A DNA stretch of 64,000 nucleotides from an uncultured bacterium (GCA_937958885.1 CALGMT010000029.1:18744-82743), one strand, 5' to 3'. Counted from the first letter of the stretch, positions 1 through 9,097 are shown. The notes: generated by a model from the sequence alone, not told the origin. Made by a program: numbers and translations.

Positions 1-203
1 AGACATCACCCTCGGATGCCCCGGAACAACAGACGTCCAGTTCTGAGGAAGAGGAGCGCCCCGCGAGCGCGATGTCGGAGGAGGAGGCGGAACGCATCCT
101 CGACGCCCTCCGCGAGCGCGAGGCGTCCGACCGCGCGCGGATCGCCGCGGATCGACTCCGCCGCGAGATGAGCCGGCTTCCGCCTGTGGAGAAGGATTGG
201 TGA
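1..203 (+). CDS. C-terminal tail of a Bat-operon TPR/VWA protein (5' end outside window)
   Basis: This frame is open from the left edge and stops at TGA 201-203, giving 66 residues. It reads as a Ser/Glu-rich linker, then a charged helix (MSEEEAERILDALRERE), and ends in PVEKDW. Proteins encoded just before BatD in aerotolerance operons (BatC-type TPR proteins or VWA-TPR fusions) typically end with such an 'xxEEAERLLDAL...VEKDW' segment, and the next two genes are batD and batE, so the assignment rests on both motif and context. The TGA overlaps the batD ATG by one base (TGATG), implying translational coupling. Whether the missing part is a TPR or a VWA-TPR protein cannot be told from here. 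Confidence 0.7.
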   Translation, partial: TSPSDAPEQQTSSSEEEERPASAMSEEEAERILDALREREASDRARIAADRLRREMSRLPPVEKDW

Positions 204-1981
204 TGCGCACGAGACGTTCAAATGTCATCGCCGCCCTGCTCGCCCTGGCGCTCACCGCCGCGCGGGGCGCGGAGGTGGAAATGGACATCGAACCGCGCGT
301 GCTTCGGCTCGGCGAATCCGCGATATGCCGCATCGTGATAAAGGACGCGGCGAACGCGCCGCAGCCGCGGCTTCCGCCGCTGCAGGGGTTCGAGGTCAGC
401 GCGGCGGGAACCGAGCAGAACATCCAAATCGTGAACGGACGCCAGTCCCTCTTCACGGCCTACCGGTTCCAGCTCACGCCGATCGCCGCGGGCGACTTCA
501 AAATCGGACCGTTCCGCTATGACCTCGGCGATCGCGTGGCGGATATCCCCGCCGTCGAAGTGCGCGTGCTGCCGATGCAGGGAAATGGCGGAGAATCCGT
601 TCAATCGATGAATGAGTTGCTCTTTGCGACGCTGACCTCGAGCCGTCCGAAGGTGTACGTGCAGGAGGTGTTCGACATCACGCTCAACGTGTACGCGCAG
701 CCGGGATTGAATCTCGACCGCAACATCTCGCTGCTGAATTTCGACACGACCGGTCTGGCGCTATCCGGCTTTGAAGAGCTGGCGAGCGGGCGCGAGGCGA
801 TTGACGGACGCGTGTACGATGTGCGGCGATTCCGCGCGCGCGCCACGGCGCTAACCTCGGGAGCGTTCACGCTGAACCCGCGACTGCGGGTGAACATCAT
901 TGTGCCGCGCAGCCGGGGCAACCGGGATCCGTTTTTCGGCGACTCATTTTTCGACTCCTTCAGCCTTTTCGGGCGCGTTGAAACACGCGCGCACACACTG
1001 GAGGCGCGCCCGCTTTCGCTGCGCGTGCACGACCTGCCCGCGGAAGGGCGGCCCTCGAATTTTTCCGGCGCGGTGGGGCGTTTCTCGTTCGACCTGTCGG
1101 CGAGTCCGCTTCAACTGCGCGTCGGCGAGCCGATCACGATGCGCTACCGCATTCAGGGGCGCGGCAATATCGACACCGTGCGCGCGCCCGAGCTCGCGCT
1201 GCCGGACGGCTTCCGCGCGTTCGAGGCACAGTTGGTGGAACAGAACGCGCAGAGCGGATTGAAGGTGTTCGAGCAGGTCATCATTCCGCGTTCGGCGACG
1301 ATCAAGGAACTGCCGCCTGTCGCGTTCTCGTGGTTCGATCCGGAAGCGGAGCGCTACGAGACCATGGTCCGCGGCCCCTACCCGCTCGAACTCGCCGCCG
1401 GCAATGCCGGTCCGATCCTGCAGGGGGTCGAGGCGCAGCCCGCGCTCGAGCGCGGCCCCCTCGGCGCGGATCTGGTCTATCTGAAGCCCGCGCCGCGCCG
1501 ACTGCGCGCGGCGGCGCCCGCGTCGGACATTCCGCCGGCCCTGCACGGCCTGCCCGCGCTGGCCCTGCTGATCGCGGCGGTCTATGCGCGGCATCGCGAG
1601 CGATTGCTGCGCGATCCCGCGCGCGCCGCCCGCCTGCGCGCGCCGCGCGGCGCGCGCGAGGGACTCGCCCGTGCACGCGCCCTCGCGCACAATGTGCCGG
1701 AAGCCGCAGGAGCCTTGGCCGACGCGCTCGCGCGCTTCTTCGGTCCGCTGCTCGGATTGCCGCCCGGCCGGGTGGATGCGGAGTCCGTGTGCAGCCGTCT
1801 GCAGCAAAGCGGCCTCGACACAACGCGCATACGGGAGCTGCGCTCCCTCTTCGATTTCTGCGAGCGGATGCGATATGCCGGTCCTGCCGCGCCGGCAACG
1901 GAAGAAGATCGCACAGCGCTAGCGCGGCATCTGGAGCGCGCCCCCGACCTGCTTCGCGCCTGCAAGAGGGCCGTCCGATGA
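203..1981 (+). CDS. batD: BatD family protein (aerotolerance operon)
   Basis: The product is 592 aa from ATG 203; the ORF track's TTG at 197 and a GTG at 200 are in frame, but the ATG directly follows the upstream stop. It has an N-terminal signal peptide ending near ARGAEV, then a long periplasmic region of repeated beta-sandwich type. A C-terminal membrane segment (around LHGLPALALLIAAVYA, residues about 450-470) and an Arg/Ala-rich cytoplasmic tail follow. BatD proteins belong to Bat (Bacteroides aerotolerance) operons with MoxR-type ATPases and VWA proteins; their biochemical role is unsettled, with envelope stress or oxygen tolerance proposed. The stop overlaps the next ATG (ATGA), so batC-like, batD and batE form one transcript. 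Confidence 0.85.
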   Translation: MRTRRSNVIAALLALALTAARGAEVEMDIEPRVLRLGESAICRIVIKDAANAPQPRLPPLQGFEVSAAGTEQNIQIVNGRQSLFTAYRFQLTPIAAGDFKIGPFRYDLGDRVADIPAVEVRVLPMQGNGGESVQSMNELLFATLTSSRPKVYVQEVFDITLNVYAQPGLNLDRNISLLNFDTTGLALSGFEELASGREAIDGRVYDVRRFRARATALTSGAFTLNPRLRVNIIVPRSRGNRDPFFGDSFFDSFSLFGRVETRAHTLEARPLSLRVHDLPAEGRPSNFSGAVGRFSFDLSASPLQLRVGEPITMRYRIQGRGNIDTVRAPELALPDGFRAFEAQLVEQNAQSGLKVFEQVIIPRSATIKELPPVAFSWFDPEAERYETMVRGPYPLELAAGNAGPILQGVEAQPALERGPLGADLVYLKPAPRRLRAAAPASDIPPALHGLPALALLIAAVYARHRERLLRDPARAARLRAPRGAREGLARARALAHNVPEAAGALADALARFFGPLLGLPPGRVDAESVCSRLQQSGLDTTRIRELRSLFDFCERMRYAGPAAPATEEDRTALARHLERAPDLLRACKRAVR

Positions 1982-2715
1982 GCGCGCGCCTGCTGATCCC
2001 GGCCCTGCTGCTTATCATAGCGTGCGCAGCGTTTGGCGCGCCAGACCCGCGGTTCGACGCCGCGCGCGCGTCCTATGATGAAGGGCGATTCGCCGACGCG
2101 CTCGCCCTGTACGACGAATTGACGAAGGACTACCCGCATTCGCCGGAAGCCCACTTCAATCGCGGCAATGCGCTCGCACGGCTGGGGCGGGCCGGCGAGG
2201 CGATCGCCGCGTTTCAGCGCGTACTGATGATCGCCCCGCGCGACGCCGACGCACGGGCGAATTTGACGTTCTTGCGCGATGCCGCGGGTTTGCCCAAGCC
2301 GCAACCATCGCTGCGCGATGTCACCTTCGGCGCGCTGTCGGCGCGGGAATGGAAGGCCATCGCGCTTGCGGCATGGTGGCTGGGCGCCGCCGCACTGGCC
2401 GCGTCGCTCCTGATGCCGCGACTTCCGAACATCGTCCGACGCGCCGGCGTTGCGCTGCTCCTGGCGGCGCTCGTCGCCGGCGCAGGTTGGGGGCATTGGC
2501 GCTTGCGCCAGCGGCATCCTCTTGCCGTGGTCATTGCGCCGGGTGTGCAAGCGCGCTTCGCGCCGCTGGCCGACGCCACGCCGCATTTCGACGCGCCGGA
2601 GGGACTGACCCTCCGCGTCCTGGAACAGTCCGGCGCCTGGCTGCGCGTGCAAGAAGACCGCCGCGAAGGATGGATCCCTCGCGAGGGCGTCGCGATTCTC
2701 GAATTGGAATCCTGA
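1978..2715 (+). CDS. batE: BatE-like protein: TPR, membrane segments and SH3-like domain
   Basis: The product is 245 aa. The track ORF starts at 1330, but that N-terminal part is a shadow of batD; the real start is ATG 1978 in an ATGA overlap. The order is a signal peptide or first TM segment (LLIPALLLIIACAAFGA), two TPR-like repeats (about 25-95, with YDEGRFADALALYDEL and NRGNALARLGRAGEAIAAF), two membrane segments (about 128-180), and a C-terminal SH3-type module (about 190-240, ending GAWLRVQEDRREGWIPREGV). This architecture is that of BatE, the last gene of many Bat operons. It probably acts at the inner membrane with BatD. Nothing appears truncated. Confidence 0.85.
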   Translation: MSARLLIPALLLIIACAAFGAPDPRFDAARASYDEGRFADALALYDELTKDYPHSPEAHFNRGNALARLGRAGEAIAAFQRVLMIAPRDADARANLTFLRDAAGLPKPQPSLRDVTFGALSAREWKAIALAAWWLGAAALAASLLMPRLPNIVRRAGVALLLAALVAGAGWGHWRLRQRHPLAVVIAPGVQARFAPLADATPHFDAPEGLTLRVLEQSGAWLRVQEDRREGWIPREGVAILELES

Positions 2716-2725
2716 AGCCTTCGGC

Positions 2726-2737
2726 TATACTCGCGAT
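2726..2737 (+). promoter_or_regulatory. -10 element TATACT 6 nt before an ATG
   Basis: TATACT (2726-2731) is preceded by TTGGAA at 2704-2709 with a 16-nt spacer, and the ATG of the next small gene follows after only six bases. A transcript starting about 7 nt after the box would begin at the ATG, so a leaderless mRNA is the natural reading. No Shine-Dalgarno is present. Confidence 0.5.
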
Positions 2738-2947
2738 ATGTCACGCATTCCCGGACACTCGTCGCGCGGGCTTTGCATCACCGGCTTCTTGATTCTGGCG
2801 ACCGGCGCGGCGTCTGCGTACCTCGTGCGCACCTACGGCAACGCCCTGGTTGCCGATGAACCGATTCGCATGATTTTGCTCGCCACCGCGATCGGGTCCG
2901 GCATCTGTTTTATCTCCGCCACCGCGCGCTGGTGGATGCGGCACTGA
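2738..2947 (+). CDS. small two-TM membrane protein of unknown function
   Basis: This is a 69-aa product with two hydrophobic segments (about residues 12-28, GLCITGFLILATGAASAYL, and 44-62, MILLATAIGSGICFISATA) and a basic C-terminus (RWWMRH). I do not recognise a family. It is separated from batE by 22 bp, but a TATACT box directly before the ATG suggests its own leaderless transcript. Support comes from plausible topology and the promoter; there is no homology evidence, so it could still be a fortuitous ORF. The gene downstream is convergent. Confidence 0.5.
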   Translation: MSRIPGHSSRGLCITGFLILATGAASAYLVRTYGNALVADEPIRMILLATAIGSGICFISATARWWMRH

Positions 2948-2986
2948 TCTTCCGGCGCGATCTTTTTCAGCTTCCGCACGCGTCGA

Positions 2987-3847
2987 TTAGGCCGCCTCCC
3001 GCGTGCGGGGGTCGAGGATGTCGCGCAGGCGATCGCCGAGCACATTGAAGGCGAGGACGAGCAGGAAGATCGCAACCGTGACGAAGGTCATCTCCCACCA
3101 TACGCCCTGCCACAGCCGCGCGCGCGCGTTGTTCAGCATGATGCCCCACGACGGTTCGCCCTGCACGCCGAGGCCGAGGACGCTCATGAAGACCTCGGTG
3201 CCGACGGATGCAGGAAAACGCAGGGTGAACGTGACCAGCACGATGTGAAACACATTGGGGAGGATGTGCCGGAACAGGATGCGCGGCCCGCCATAGCCGA
3301 GCACCCGCGCGGCCTGGACATACGCGCGCTCGCGATGCGCCATCGTCTCCGCCCGCACGAGCCGGCAGATGCCCACCCAGGTCGTCAAGCCGATGCCGAG
3401 AAACACGCCGACCAGCCCCTTCCCCACCACCATCGAAATCGCGAGAATAAACAGCAGTCCGGGAATCGCGGCAAAGGTCGAATACATCCAGACGATCACG
3501 TCGTCCACGCGACCGCCGTAATAGCCCGCAAGCAGTCCGAGGAGCACGCCGATCGGAATCGCGATGCAGGACGTGATGATGCCGACATAGAATGCGATAC
3601 GCGCGCCCTGAACCAGCCGCCCGAAGACATCGCGGCCCAACCCGTCCGTGCCCATCCAATGGCGGAACGACGGCGGCTGGTATTGCTGGTGAATCTCCTG
3701 CCGCTGGTAAGCCGGCGTCGTGTCGCGCGCGCGGTGGATTCGATAGACAATCTCGCCGTAAGCCGCGAGGGCGGCGTATGCCAGCACCACGAGCAGCGCC
3801 GCGCGGGCGAGCAGGCCGCCCTGCCAGAGTTGCCGCAGTGCGCTCAT
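2987..3847 (-). CDS. peptide-type ABC transporter permease (DppC/OppC/YejE family)
   Basis: The product is 286 aa. The track ORF of 474 aa is over-extended; ATG 3847 overlaps the stop of the upstream permease gene (ATGA), which fixes the start. There is one N-terminal TM segment, then a periplasmic stretch with the family motif WMGTDGLGRDVFGR, then five more TM segments with the cytoplasmic EAA-type loop (RAETMAHRERAYVQAARVLG) that contacts the ATPase. It is the second half of a heterodimeric importer core for oligopeptides or dipeptides. No ATPase or substrate-binding protein is adjacent, so the remaining subunits must lie elsewhere and the substrate is unknown. Confidence 0.9.
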   Translation of the reverse strand: MSALRQLWQGGLLARAALLVVLAYAALAAYGEIVYRIHRARDTTPAYQRQEIHQQYQPPSFRHWMGTDGLGRDVFGRLVQGARIAFYVGIITSCIAIPIGVLLGLLAGYYGGRVDDVIVWMYSTFAAIPGLLFILAISMVVGKGLVGVFLGIGLTTWVGICRLVRAETMAHRERAYVQAARVLGYGGPRILFRHILPNVFHIVLVTFTLRFPASVGTEVFMSVLGLGVQGEPSWGIMLNNARARLWQGVWWEMTFVTVAIFLLVLAFNVLGDRLRDILDPRTREAA

Positions 3848-5103
3848 TGCAGTTTTATCCTCGGATCCGCCCACGCGTAGCACAGATCGGCCAGCAGATT
3901 GGCCGCCAAATAAAGCGCCGATCCGATCACCACAATCGCGCGGACCACGTCCACATCGCTGTCGTTGATCGCGTTCACGCCGAGATAGCCGAGGCCGGGG
4001 ATGCCGAAGAAACTCTCGAGCAGCAGGCTGCCGGTGTAGAGAAACGGAACCGACAGGACCACCTGCGTGATGATCGGGCCCATCGCGTTGCGCAGCACGT
4101 GCACAAACAACACCCGCGCGCGGCCAAGTCCTTTGGCATAGGCCGTTCGCACGTATTCCTTGTGCAGTTCTTCCAGCAGGATCGTGCGGTAAAACCGGAC
4201 GCCCGCGCCGAGTCCGCTGACGACGCCGATGATGATCGGCAGCAGCAGATACACCCAGGAATGAAAGCCCCACACGGGGAACCATCCGAGCTTGAACGCG
4301 AGCACGTACTGGCCGGCGACGATCCAGACCAAATAATTGACGCTCATCAACGCGACGGATCCCACCACCATCAGGCGATCCGGCCATCGGCCCCGATAAA
4401 ACGCGCTCCACAGCCCCAGCGTGACGCTCAACACCGTTTCGAGCAACAGGATCGGAAACGCCAGCGCGAGCGTCGGACCGATGCCGTCGCGCAGCAAATC
4501 GGCCACCGGCAGATTCGCGCTGCTGGAGACTCCAAAATCAAGGCGCGCGAGACTTTTGAGATAAAACAGAAATTGAGAGTCCCACGGTTTTTCCACGACG
4601 CGCCTCAGGCGAATGGACGCCACTTCTCGCTCGCCGCGCGACAGCCATTCGCTCAACGCCGCGGCGGGGGATTCGTCGGCGGTGCAGGCCAGCCGCTCAA
4701 CCGTCCACACGCGCGCGCCCGGCGCGCGCCAGCGCACGCGCCACTCGTGCGCCCGCCCGCGGGGCGGGTCGAATGCAAGCGGCGGCTGCACGACGGCGTC
4801 TGCCGCCACGATCAAAACGCCCTGTTCCCATCGCGCGCCGTCCGAACGGGTCCAGCCGCCGGGGCCGCTCTGAAAATTGATATCCGGCAGGGCGCGCGTC
4901 GGCGCGAGACGGCCCCAGAACAGCGGCTTGTTGAACCCACGCCCTTCGTCGAATTCCTCCAGCGCGCGCGGCGAGGCTTTTTCTCCCAGTTTCATCCGCG
5001 CGGGGCTTCCGCCGACGAGATGGAAGAGCAGAAAGGTCACGACGATGACACCGAACACCGTCGGGATCATTTGCAGGATTCGTCTGGCGATGTAGGCGAT
5101 CAT
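3844..5103 (-). CDS. peptide-type ABC transporter permease (DppB/OppB/YejB family) with a large periplasmic insert
   Basis: The product is 419 aa, against roughly 310-365 in usual family members. The first TM (MIAYIARRILQMIPTVFGVI) is typical and the transmembrane core resumes near residue 205, with the EAA loop at LLEELHKEYVRTAYAKGLG. Between them lies an insert of about 120 residues, Trp-rich and predicted beta-rich (for example AHEWRVRWRAPGARVWTVER), on the periplasmic side. It pairs with the overlapping downstream permease to form the pore. The insert might bind substrate or a partner protein; this is inference. The gene is first of a two-gene minus-strand operon. Confidence 0.88.
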   Translation of the reverse strand: MIAYIARRILQMIPTVFGVIVVTFLLFHLVGGSPARMKLGEKASPRALEEFDEGRGFNKPLFWGRLAPTRALPDINFQSGPGGWTRSDGARWEQGVLIVAADAVVQPPLAFDPPRGRAHEWRVRWRAPGARVWTVERLACTADESPAAALSEWLSRGEREVASIRLRRVVEKPWDSQFLFYLKSLARLDFGVSSSANLPVADLLRDGIGPTLALAFPILLLETVLSVTLGLWSAFYRGRWPDRLMVVGSVALMSVNYLVWIVAGQYVLAFKLGWFPVWGFHSWVYLLLPIIIGVVSGLGAGVRFYRTILLEELHKEYVRTAYAKGLGRARVLFVHVLRNAMGPIITQVVLSVPFLYTGSLLLESFFGIPGLGYLGVNAINDSDVDVVRAIVVIGSALYLAANLLADLCYAWADPRIKLQ

Positions 5104-5171
5104 GAACGGTCAACGCGACGCTTTGAATGGCCGGTCATTATCCTCGTATCAAGTGCGACCCGGATGCAACC

Positions 5172-6062
5172 TCACAAGCTCCGCGCGATGCGCGCGGCGA
5201 TTCGAGCGTTGTTTTCCAGCAGCGCGACATTCGCCGATTGACTTCGCCGGTCGGTCAGCTCGCTCACGCGCGCGAGTAGAAACGGCGTGACCTCCTTCCC
5301 CCGAATGCCGGTAGCGTCCGCCTCCAAGAGCGCAGCGGCGATCGCGTGCTCGATTTCATCGGCGGGTACTTCCGCCTCCGACGGTGGCGGCGCACAAACC
5401 AAGATTCCAGCCGATAGCTGTAGCTCGTCGCGCGCTTCCATTAGTGCAGCAACTTCATCAGGCGTGTCGCACCGAATGTCGACCGGCAACCCGGAGGAGC
5501 GCGAATAAAAAGCCGGGAACGTATCGCAACCGAATCCAACTACGGGTACGCCCCGCGTCTCCAACGCTTCCAGTGTCAACGGAAGATCGAGTATCGCCTT
5601 CGCGCCCGCACATACCACCGTTACCGGTGTCCGGCCCAACTCCTCCACATCCGCACTGATATCGAACGGGTGCCCGCGATGCACCCCGCCGATCCCGCCG
5701 GTCGCAAATATCCGGATGCCCGCCCGATGCGCCAGAAACATCGTGGCGGCAACCGTTGTGCCTCCCCATTCGCGCCGCGCGAGCGCGATGGGCAGGTCGC
5801 GACGACTGCACTTGCGCGCCGATCGCGATTTGCCCAGCGCCTCCAAATCGTCAGAATCCAGCCCGATGCGCACCACGCCCTCCATCAGGGCAACCGTCGC
5901 GGGAACCGCGCCCTCTTCCCGAACCGCCGCCTCCATGTTCGAGGCCGTCTCTACATTGAGCGGATATGGCAAGCCGTGCGTAATCAACGTGCTTTCAAGC
6001 GCCACCAGTGGGCGTCCATCTCGTCGCGCCGCCGCCGCTTCCCGTCCGAATACAAAATCCAC
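5172..6062 (-). CDS. psuG: pseudouridine-5'-phosphate glycosidase
   Basis: The enzyme interconverts pseudouridine 5'-phosphate with uracil plus ribose 5-phosphate, for pseudouridine salvage. The sequence carries the family motifs ALESTLITHG (metal/phosphate site near the N-terminus), SRRDLP, FATGGIGGVHRG, VVCAGAKAILDLP (catalytic Lys) and GKEVTPFLLARV. I chose GTG 6062 (296 aa) over the track's ATG 6095, because GGAGG sits 6 nt before the GTG and E. coli PsuG aligns with a short N-terminus. The usual partner kinase psuK is not next to it. Base composition is slightly lower in GC than the neighbours. The 68-bp gap to the downstream permease gene leaves operon membership open. Confidence 0.92.
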   Translation of the reverse strand: MDFVFGREAAAARRDGRPLVALESTLITHGLPYPLNVETASNMEAAVREEGAVPATVALMEGVVRIGLDSDDLEALGKSRSARKCSRRDLPIALARREWGGTTVAATMFLAHRAGIRIFATGGIGGVHRGHPFDISADVEELGRTPVTVVCAGAKAILDLPLTLEALETRGVPVVGFGCDTFPAFYSRSSGLPVDIRCDTPDEVAALMEARDELQLSAGILVCAPPPSEAEVPADEIEHAIAAALLEADATGIRGKEVTPFLLARVSELTDRRSQSANVALLENNARIAARIARSL

Positions 6063-6292
6063 CGATCTCCTCCCGGTCAAAATAAACCCGTTCAATGCGA
6101 TTACTGCAACATATTACCCGACAATAAGATACGATATTCGTTAGCCGCCGCCCGCCCTTCGATCGCCTTCGCATATCGCTGTCGGCAAATGAGTTATGCG
6201 GGCATCCGCACTCAACGACGCTTTCTGTATTGATGCCGGATATTTGATGGGGCAGCATAACTGTTTTCGCCCTCTATTGCGGGCAATTTTCC

Positions 6293-7642
6293 ATGCGCAT
6301 TTTGATTATCGGTGCAGGGAACGCAGGCCGCCACTTGGCGGCCAAGCTGTGCGAGGAGCGCCACGACATTGTCATTGTCGATTGCGATGAGGCGGCGTTG
6401 AACGAAGTTGCCGCCCAGCTCGACATTCAGACAGTGAATGGCGAGGGCTCCAGTCCGCGCGTCCTCGAGCGGGCCGGATTGATGAAGACGGATTTGCTGG
6501 TCGCGGTCACGGACCGGGACGAGGTCAACATCCTCGCCTGCGCGTTCGCGAACGCTGCGGGCGTGCCGCACAAGGTGGCCCGAGTGTCGAATCCGGATTT
6601 CCTCCATGCGAACGCCAAATTCGACCTGCGAAAACTGGGCATCGATCTGGTCATCAGCCAGAAAGAAGAGTGTGCGGACGAAATTTTCACGATTCTGCGC
6701 ATGCCGGGCACCCTCGAAGCCGTCGATATGTTCGAGAATCGCGTCCTCGCGGTGGGCGTAAAAATCCACATGGACAGCCCGCTGGTGATGACGACGCTAA
6801 AGGATTTTCCCCGCCCCGAGTTGCTGAGCCGCATCCGGATCATGGGACTGATGCGCGCTGACGAGTTGCTGATTCCGAAGGGCGACACGCAACTCATGAT
6901 CGGCGACGACATCTACTTCTGCGGCGTTCCGGAGGATGTCCATGCCTTCCTCGAATGGGCGAGCCCCGAGCATGAGCGCTTCGAAAAACTCATCATTGCC
7001 GGCGGCGGCGATCTGGGGCTCCAAATCGCCTTGCGTATGGAGAAGACGGATACGCCGGTCGTCCTCATCGAACGAAATCCAGAGCGCGCGGAGGCGTGTT
7101 CCCTGCTCCTCGACCGCACACTGGTCATCAAAGGCGACGCGCTCGATCAAGAAACGCTCGAAAACGCGGGCGTGATCCACGGCTCGGCATTCGTGGCCGT
7201 CACCGGTAGCGACGAGAACAATATCATGATCTGTCTGCTCGCCGAGAAGGCCGGCGCGACGTTCACCCTCGCGCAGGTCACACGGCCCGAATATGTGCCC
7301 ATCATCGGCAGTTTGAGCCTGCTCGACCGCGCGGTCAGCGCGCACATGTCGATGATCAACGCCATCCTGCATTTCGTGCGCGGCAAGAATGTCAAGGCGG
7401 CCGCGCTCCTGCACAAGCTGCCCGGCGAACTGCTCGATGTCGTGATCTCGGATGCGCATCGCTGGGCGGACAAGCCGATCCGCGCGCTCCGCATCCCCCA
7501 TGGCGTGATGATCGCGACGGTGCTTCGCGGACAGGATGTGATCCCGCCCACCGGCGATCTCGTCCTGCGCAAGGGGGACCGGCTGGTCCTGTTCGCCATG
7601 CCCTCCGCTGTGAGCCGCGTCGAAGACCTGTTCAAAGGTTGA
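6293..7642 (+). CDS. trkA: Trk system potassium uptake protein TrkA
   Basis: This 449-aa cytoplasmic gating subunit of the Trk K+ channel has two RCK (NAD-binding plus TrkA-C) units in tandem. The first Rossmann motif is IIGAGNAGRHLA at residues 4-15 and the second is IIAGGGDLGLQIA near 233. Each is followed by a C-terminal RCK_C-type domain. The full length matches E. coli TrkA (458 aa). It lies 6 bp upstream of trkH, so channel and gate are co-expressed. No clear Shine-Dalgarno precedes the ATG. The 230-bp region upstream, between the divergent psuG and trkA, is AT-richer and must contain both promoters; no convincing hexamers were picked. Confidence 0.95.
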   Translation: MRILIIGAGNAGRHLAAKLCEERHDIVIVDCDEAALNEVAAQLDIQTVNGEGSSPRVLERAGLMKTDLLVAVTDRDEVNILACAFANAAGVPHKVARVSNPDFLHANAKFDLRKLGIDLVISQKEECADEIFTILRMPGTLEAVDMFENRVLAVGVKIHMDSPLVMTTLKDFPRPELLSRIRIMGLMRADELLIPKGDTQLMIGDDIYFCGVPEDVHAFLEWASPEHERFEKLIIAGGGDLGLQIALRMEKTDTPVVLIERNPERAEACSLLLDRTLVIKGDALDQETLENAGVIHGSAFVAVTGSDENNIMICLLAEKAGATFTLAQVTRPEYVPIIGSLSLLDRAVSAHMSMINAILHFVRGKNVKAAALLHKLPGELLDVVISDAHRWADKPIRALRIPHGVMIATVLRGQDVIPPTGDLVLRKGDRLVLFAMPSAVSRVEDLFKG

Positions 7643-7648
7643 TCCGCC

Positions 7649-9097
7649 GTGAACTTCCGCGCCGTATTCCATCTGATTTCATTTTTGCCCCTCGTCTTGA
7701 GCCTCAGCATGATGATCTGCTGGCTCGTCGGCGCGCGGATGGACGACCCGTGGCACGCGCAGCGCGCCTTCGCGCTCTCCGCCGCCATTTCACTTATCAC
7801 CGGCAGCATTCTATGGACGAGCACCCGCGGCCCGGTGGACCTCAACCGCCGCGACGGGGTTGGCATTGTCGCCTTCGGATGGCTGCTCTGCACCGTGCTC
7901 GGCGCCATTCCCTTCATCCTCTCGGGCGTGGCGATGAACCCGGCGGATGCGTGGTTTGAAGCCGTTTCCGGGTTCACGACAACCGGCGCGACGGTGCTCG
8001 AGAACTTGGAATCCCTCCCCCGCGCGATCCTCCTCTGGCGGTCCATGAGTCAATTCATCGGCGGCATGGGCATTCTCGTGCTATGCGTGGCGATTCTCCC
8101 TCTGCTCGGGTCCGGCGGCATGCAGATTTACCGCGCGGAGGCGGCGGGCCCGTCCAAGGACCGCCTGACCCCGCGCATTGCGGGCACGGCGAAGCTGCTC
8201 TGGGGCGTGTACGCAGGGCTGACGCTGCTCGTCCTCCTCCTCCTGCGCGCGGCCGGGCTTTCATGGTTCGACGCGGTGTGCCACGCGTTCAGCACCACCG
8301 CGACCGGCGGCTTTTCCACCCGATCCGCGAGCATTTCGGCGCTTAACAACCCGGCAGTCGAATGGATTGTCACAGTGTTCATGTTCATCTGCGGGATCAA
8401 TTTCGCGCTGCACTGGCGAATGCTGCGCGGCGAATGGCGGGCATGGTTCCGCGATACCGAATGGCGTCTGTATGCGACGCTTATCGGCGCGGCCTTCCTC
8501 GCCATCCTGTTCAACGCGAGCCAAGGTTCCTACTCCGATTTCTCCCGCGCGGTGCGCGAAATTCTGTTCAACGTGGTCTCGATCATCACCAGCACAGGGT
8601 TCACCACCGACGACTACGGCCAGTGGCCGGCCTTTTCGCAGTTCGTCTTGTTCTTGCTGATGATCGTCGGCGGGTGCGCCGGCTCCACCGCGGGCGGCGT
8701 CAAGGTCATCCGCGTACTGGTCCTGCTCAAGCAGGTGTCGCGCGAGCTCAAATTGTTCATTCAGCCGCAGGCTATCTTTCACGTCAAAATCGGACGCCAG
8801 GTGGTCGAGCCGGAAATCGTATCGATGATCACCGCCTTCTTCGTGATCTTCGCGCTCCTGGGCGCCATCGCATCCGCCTGCATGTCCTTTTTGGTGCCCG
8901 ATCTGAAAACGGCCATTTCCGCGGTGGTCAGTTGCCTCGGCAACATCGGTCCCGGCCTCGGCGCGATCGACCCGTCCGGCACCTACGCTTTCATGCCGTC
9001 CGCGGCAAAAGTCCTGCTCGCGAGCTGCATGCTCCTCGGGCGCCTCGAGCTCTACACGCTTGTCGTGATCCTGATCCCCGGCTTCTGGCGGCGCTAA
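7649..9097 (+). CDS. trkH: Trk-type potassium channel subunit TrkH
   Basis: This is a 482-aa integral membrane K+ translocator. Four pore-loop filters characteristic of SKT proteins are visible in order: GFTTTGATV (about 108), TTATGGFST (about 217), ITSTGFTTDDY (about 314) and CLGNIGPGLG (about 430). The start is GTG 7649, six bases after the trkA stop; no ATG gives a better N-terminus. TrkA binds it and controls gating with nucleotides. Together with trkA and the following universal stress gene this looks like an osmotic or ion-stress cluster. The C-terminus ends in RLELYTLVVILIPGFWRR, as in complete family members. Confidence 0.95.
   Translation: MNFRAVFHLISFLPLVLSLSMMICWLVGARMDDPWHAQRAFALSAAISLITGSILWTSTRGPVDLNRRDGVGIVAFGWLLCTVLGAIPFILSGVAMNPADAWFEAVSGFTTTGATVLENLESLPRAILLWRSMSQFIGGMGILVLCVAILPLLGSGGMQIYRAEAAGPSKDRLTPRIAGTAKLLWGVYAGLTLLVLLLLRAAGLSWFDAVCHAFSTTATGGFSTRSASISALNNPAVEWIVTVFMFICGINFALHWRMLRGEWRAWFRDTEWRLYATLIGAAFLAILFNASQGSYSDFSRAVREILFNVVSIITSTGFTTDDYGQWPAFSQFVLFLLMIVGGCAGSTAGGVKVIRVLVLLKQVSRELKLFIQPQAIFHVKIGRQVVEPEIVSMITAFFVIFALLGAIASACMSFLVPDLKTAISAVVSCLGNIGPGLGAIDPSGTYAFMPSAAKVLLASCMLLGRLELYTLVVILIPGFWRR

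Noticed and set aside
3592-5241. 549-aa ORF on the plus strand over the two permease genes
   Set aside because: Arg/His/Gln/Asp-rich composition typical of antisense frames in GC-rich DNA; the minus-strand frames carry clear permease motifs.
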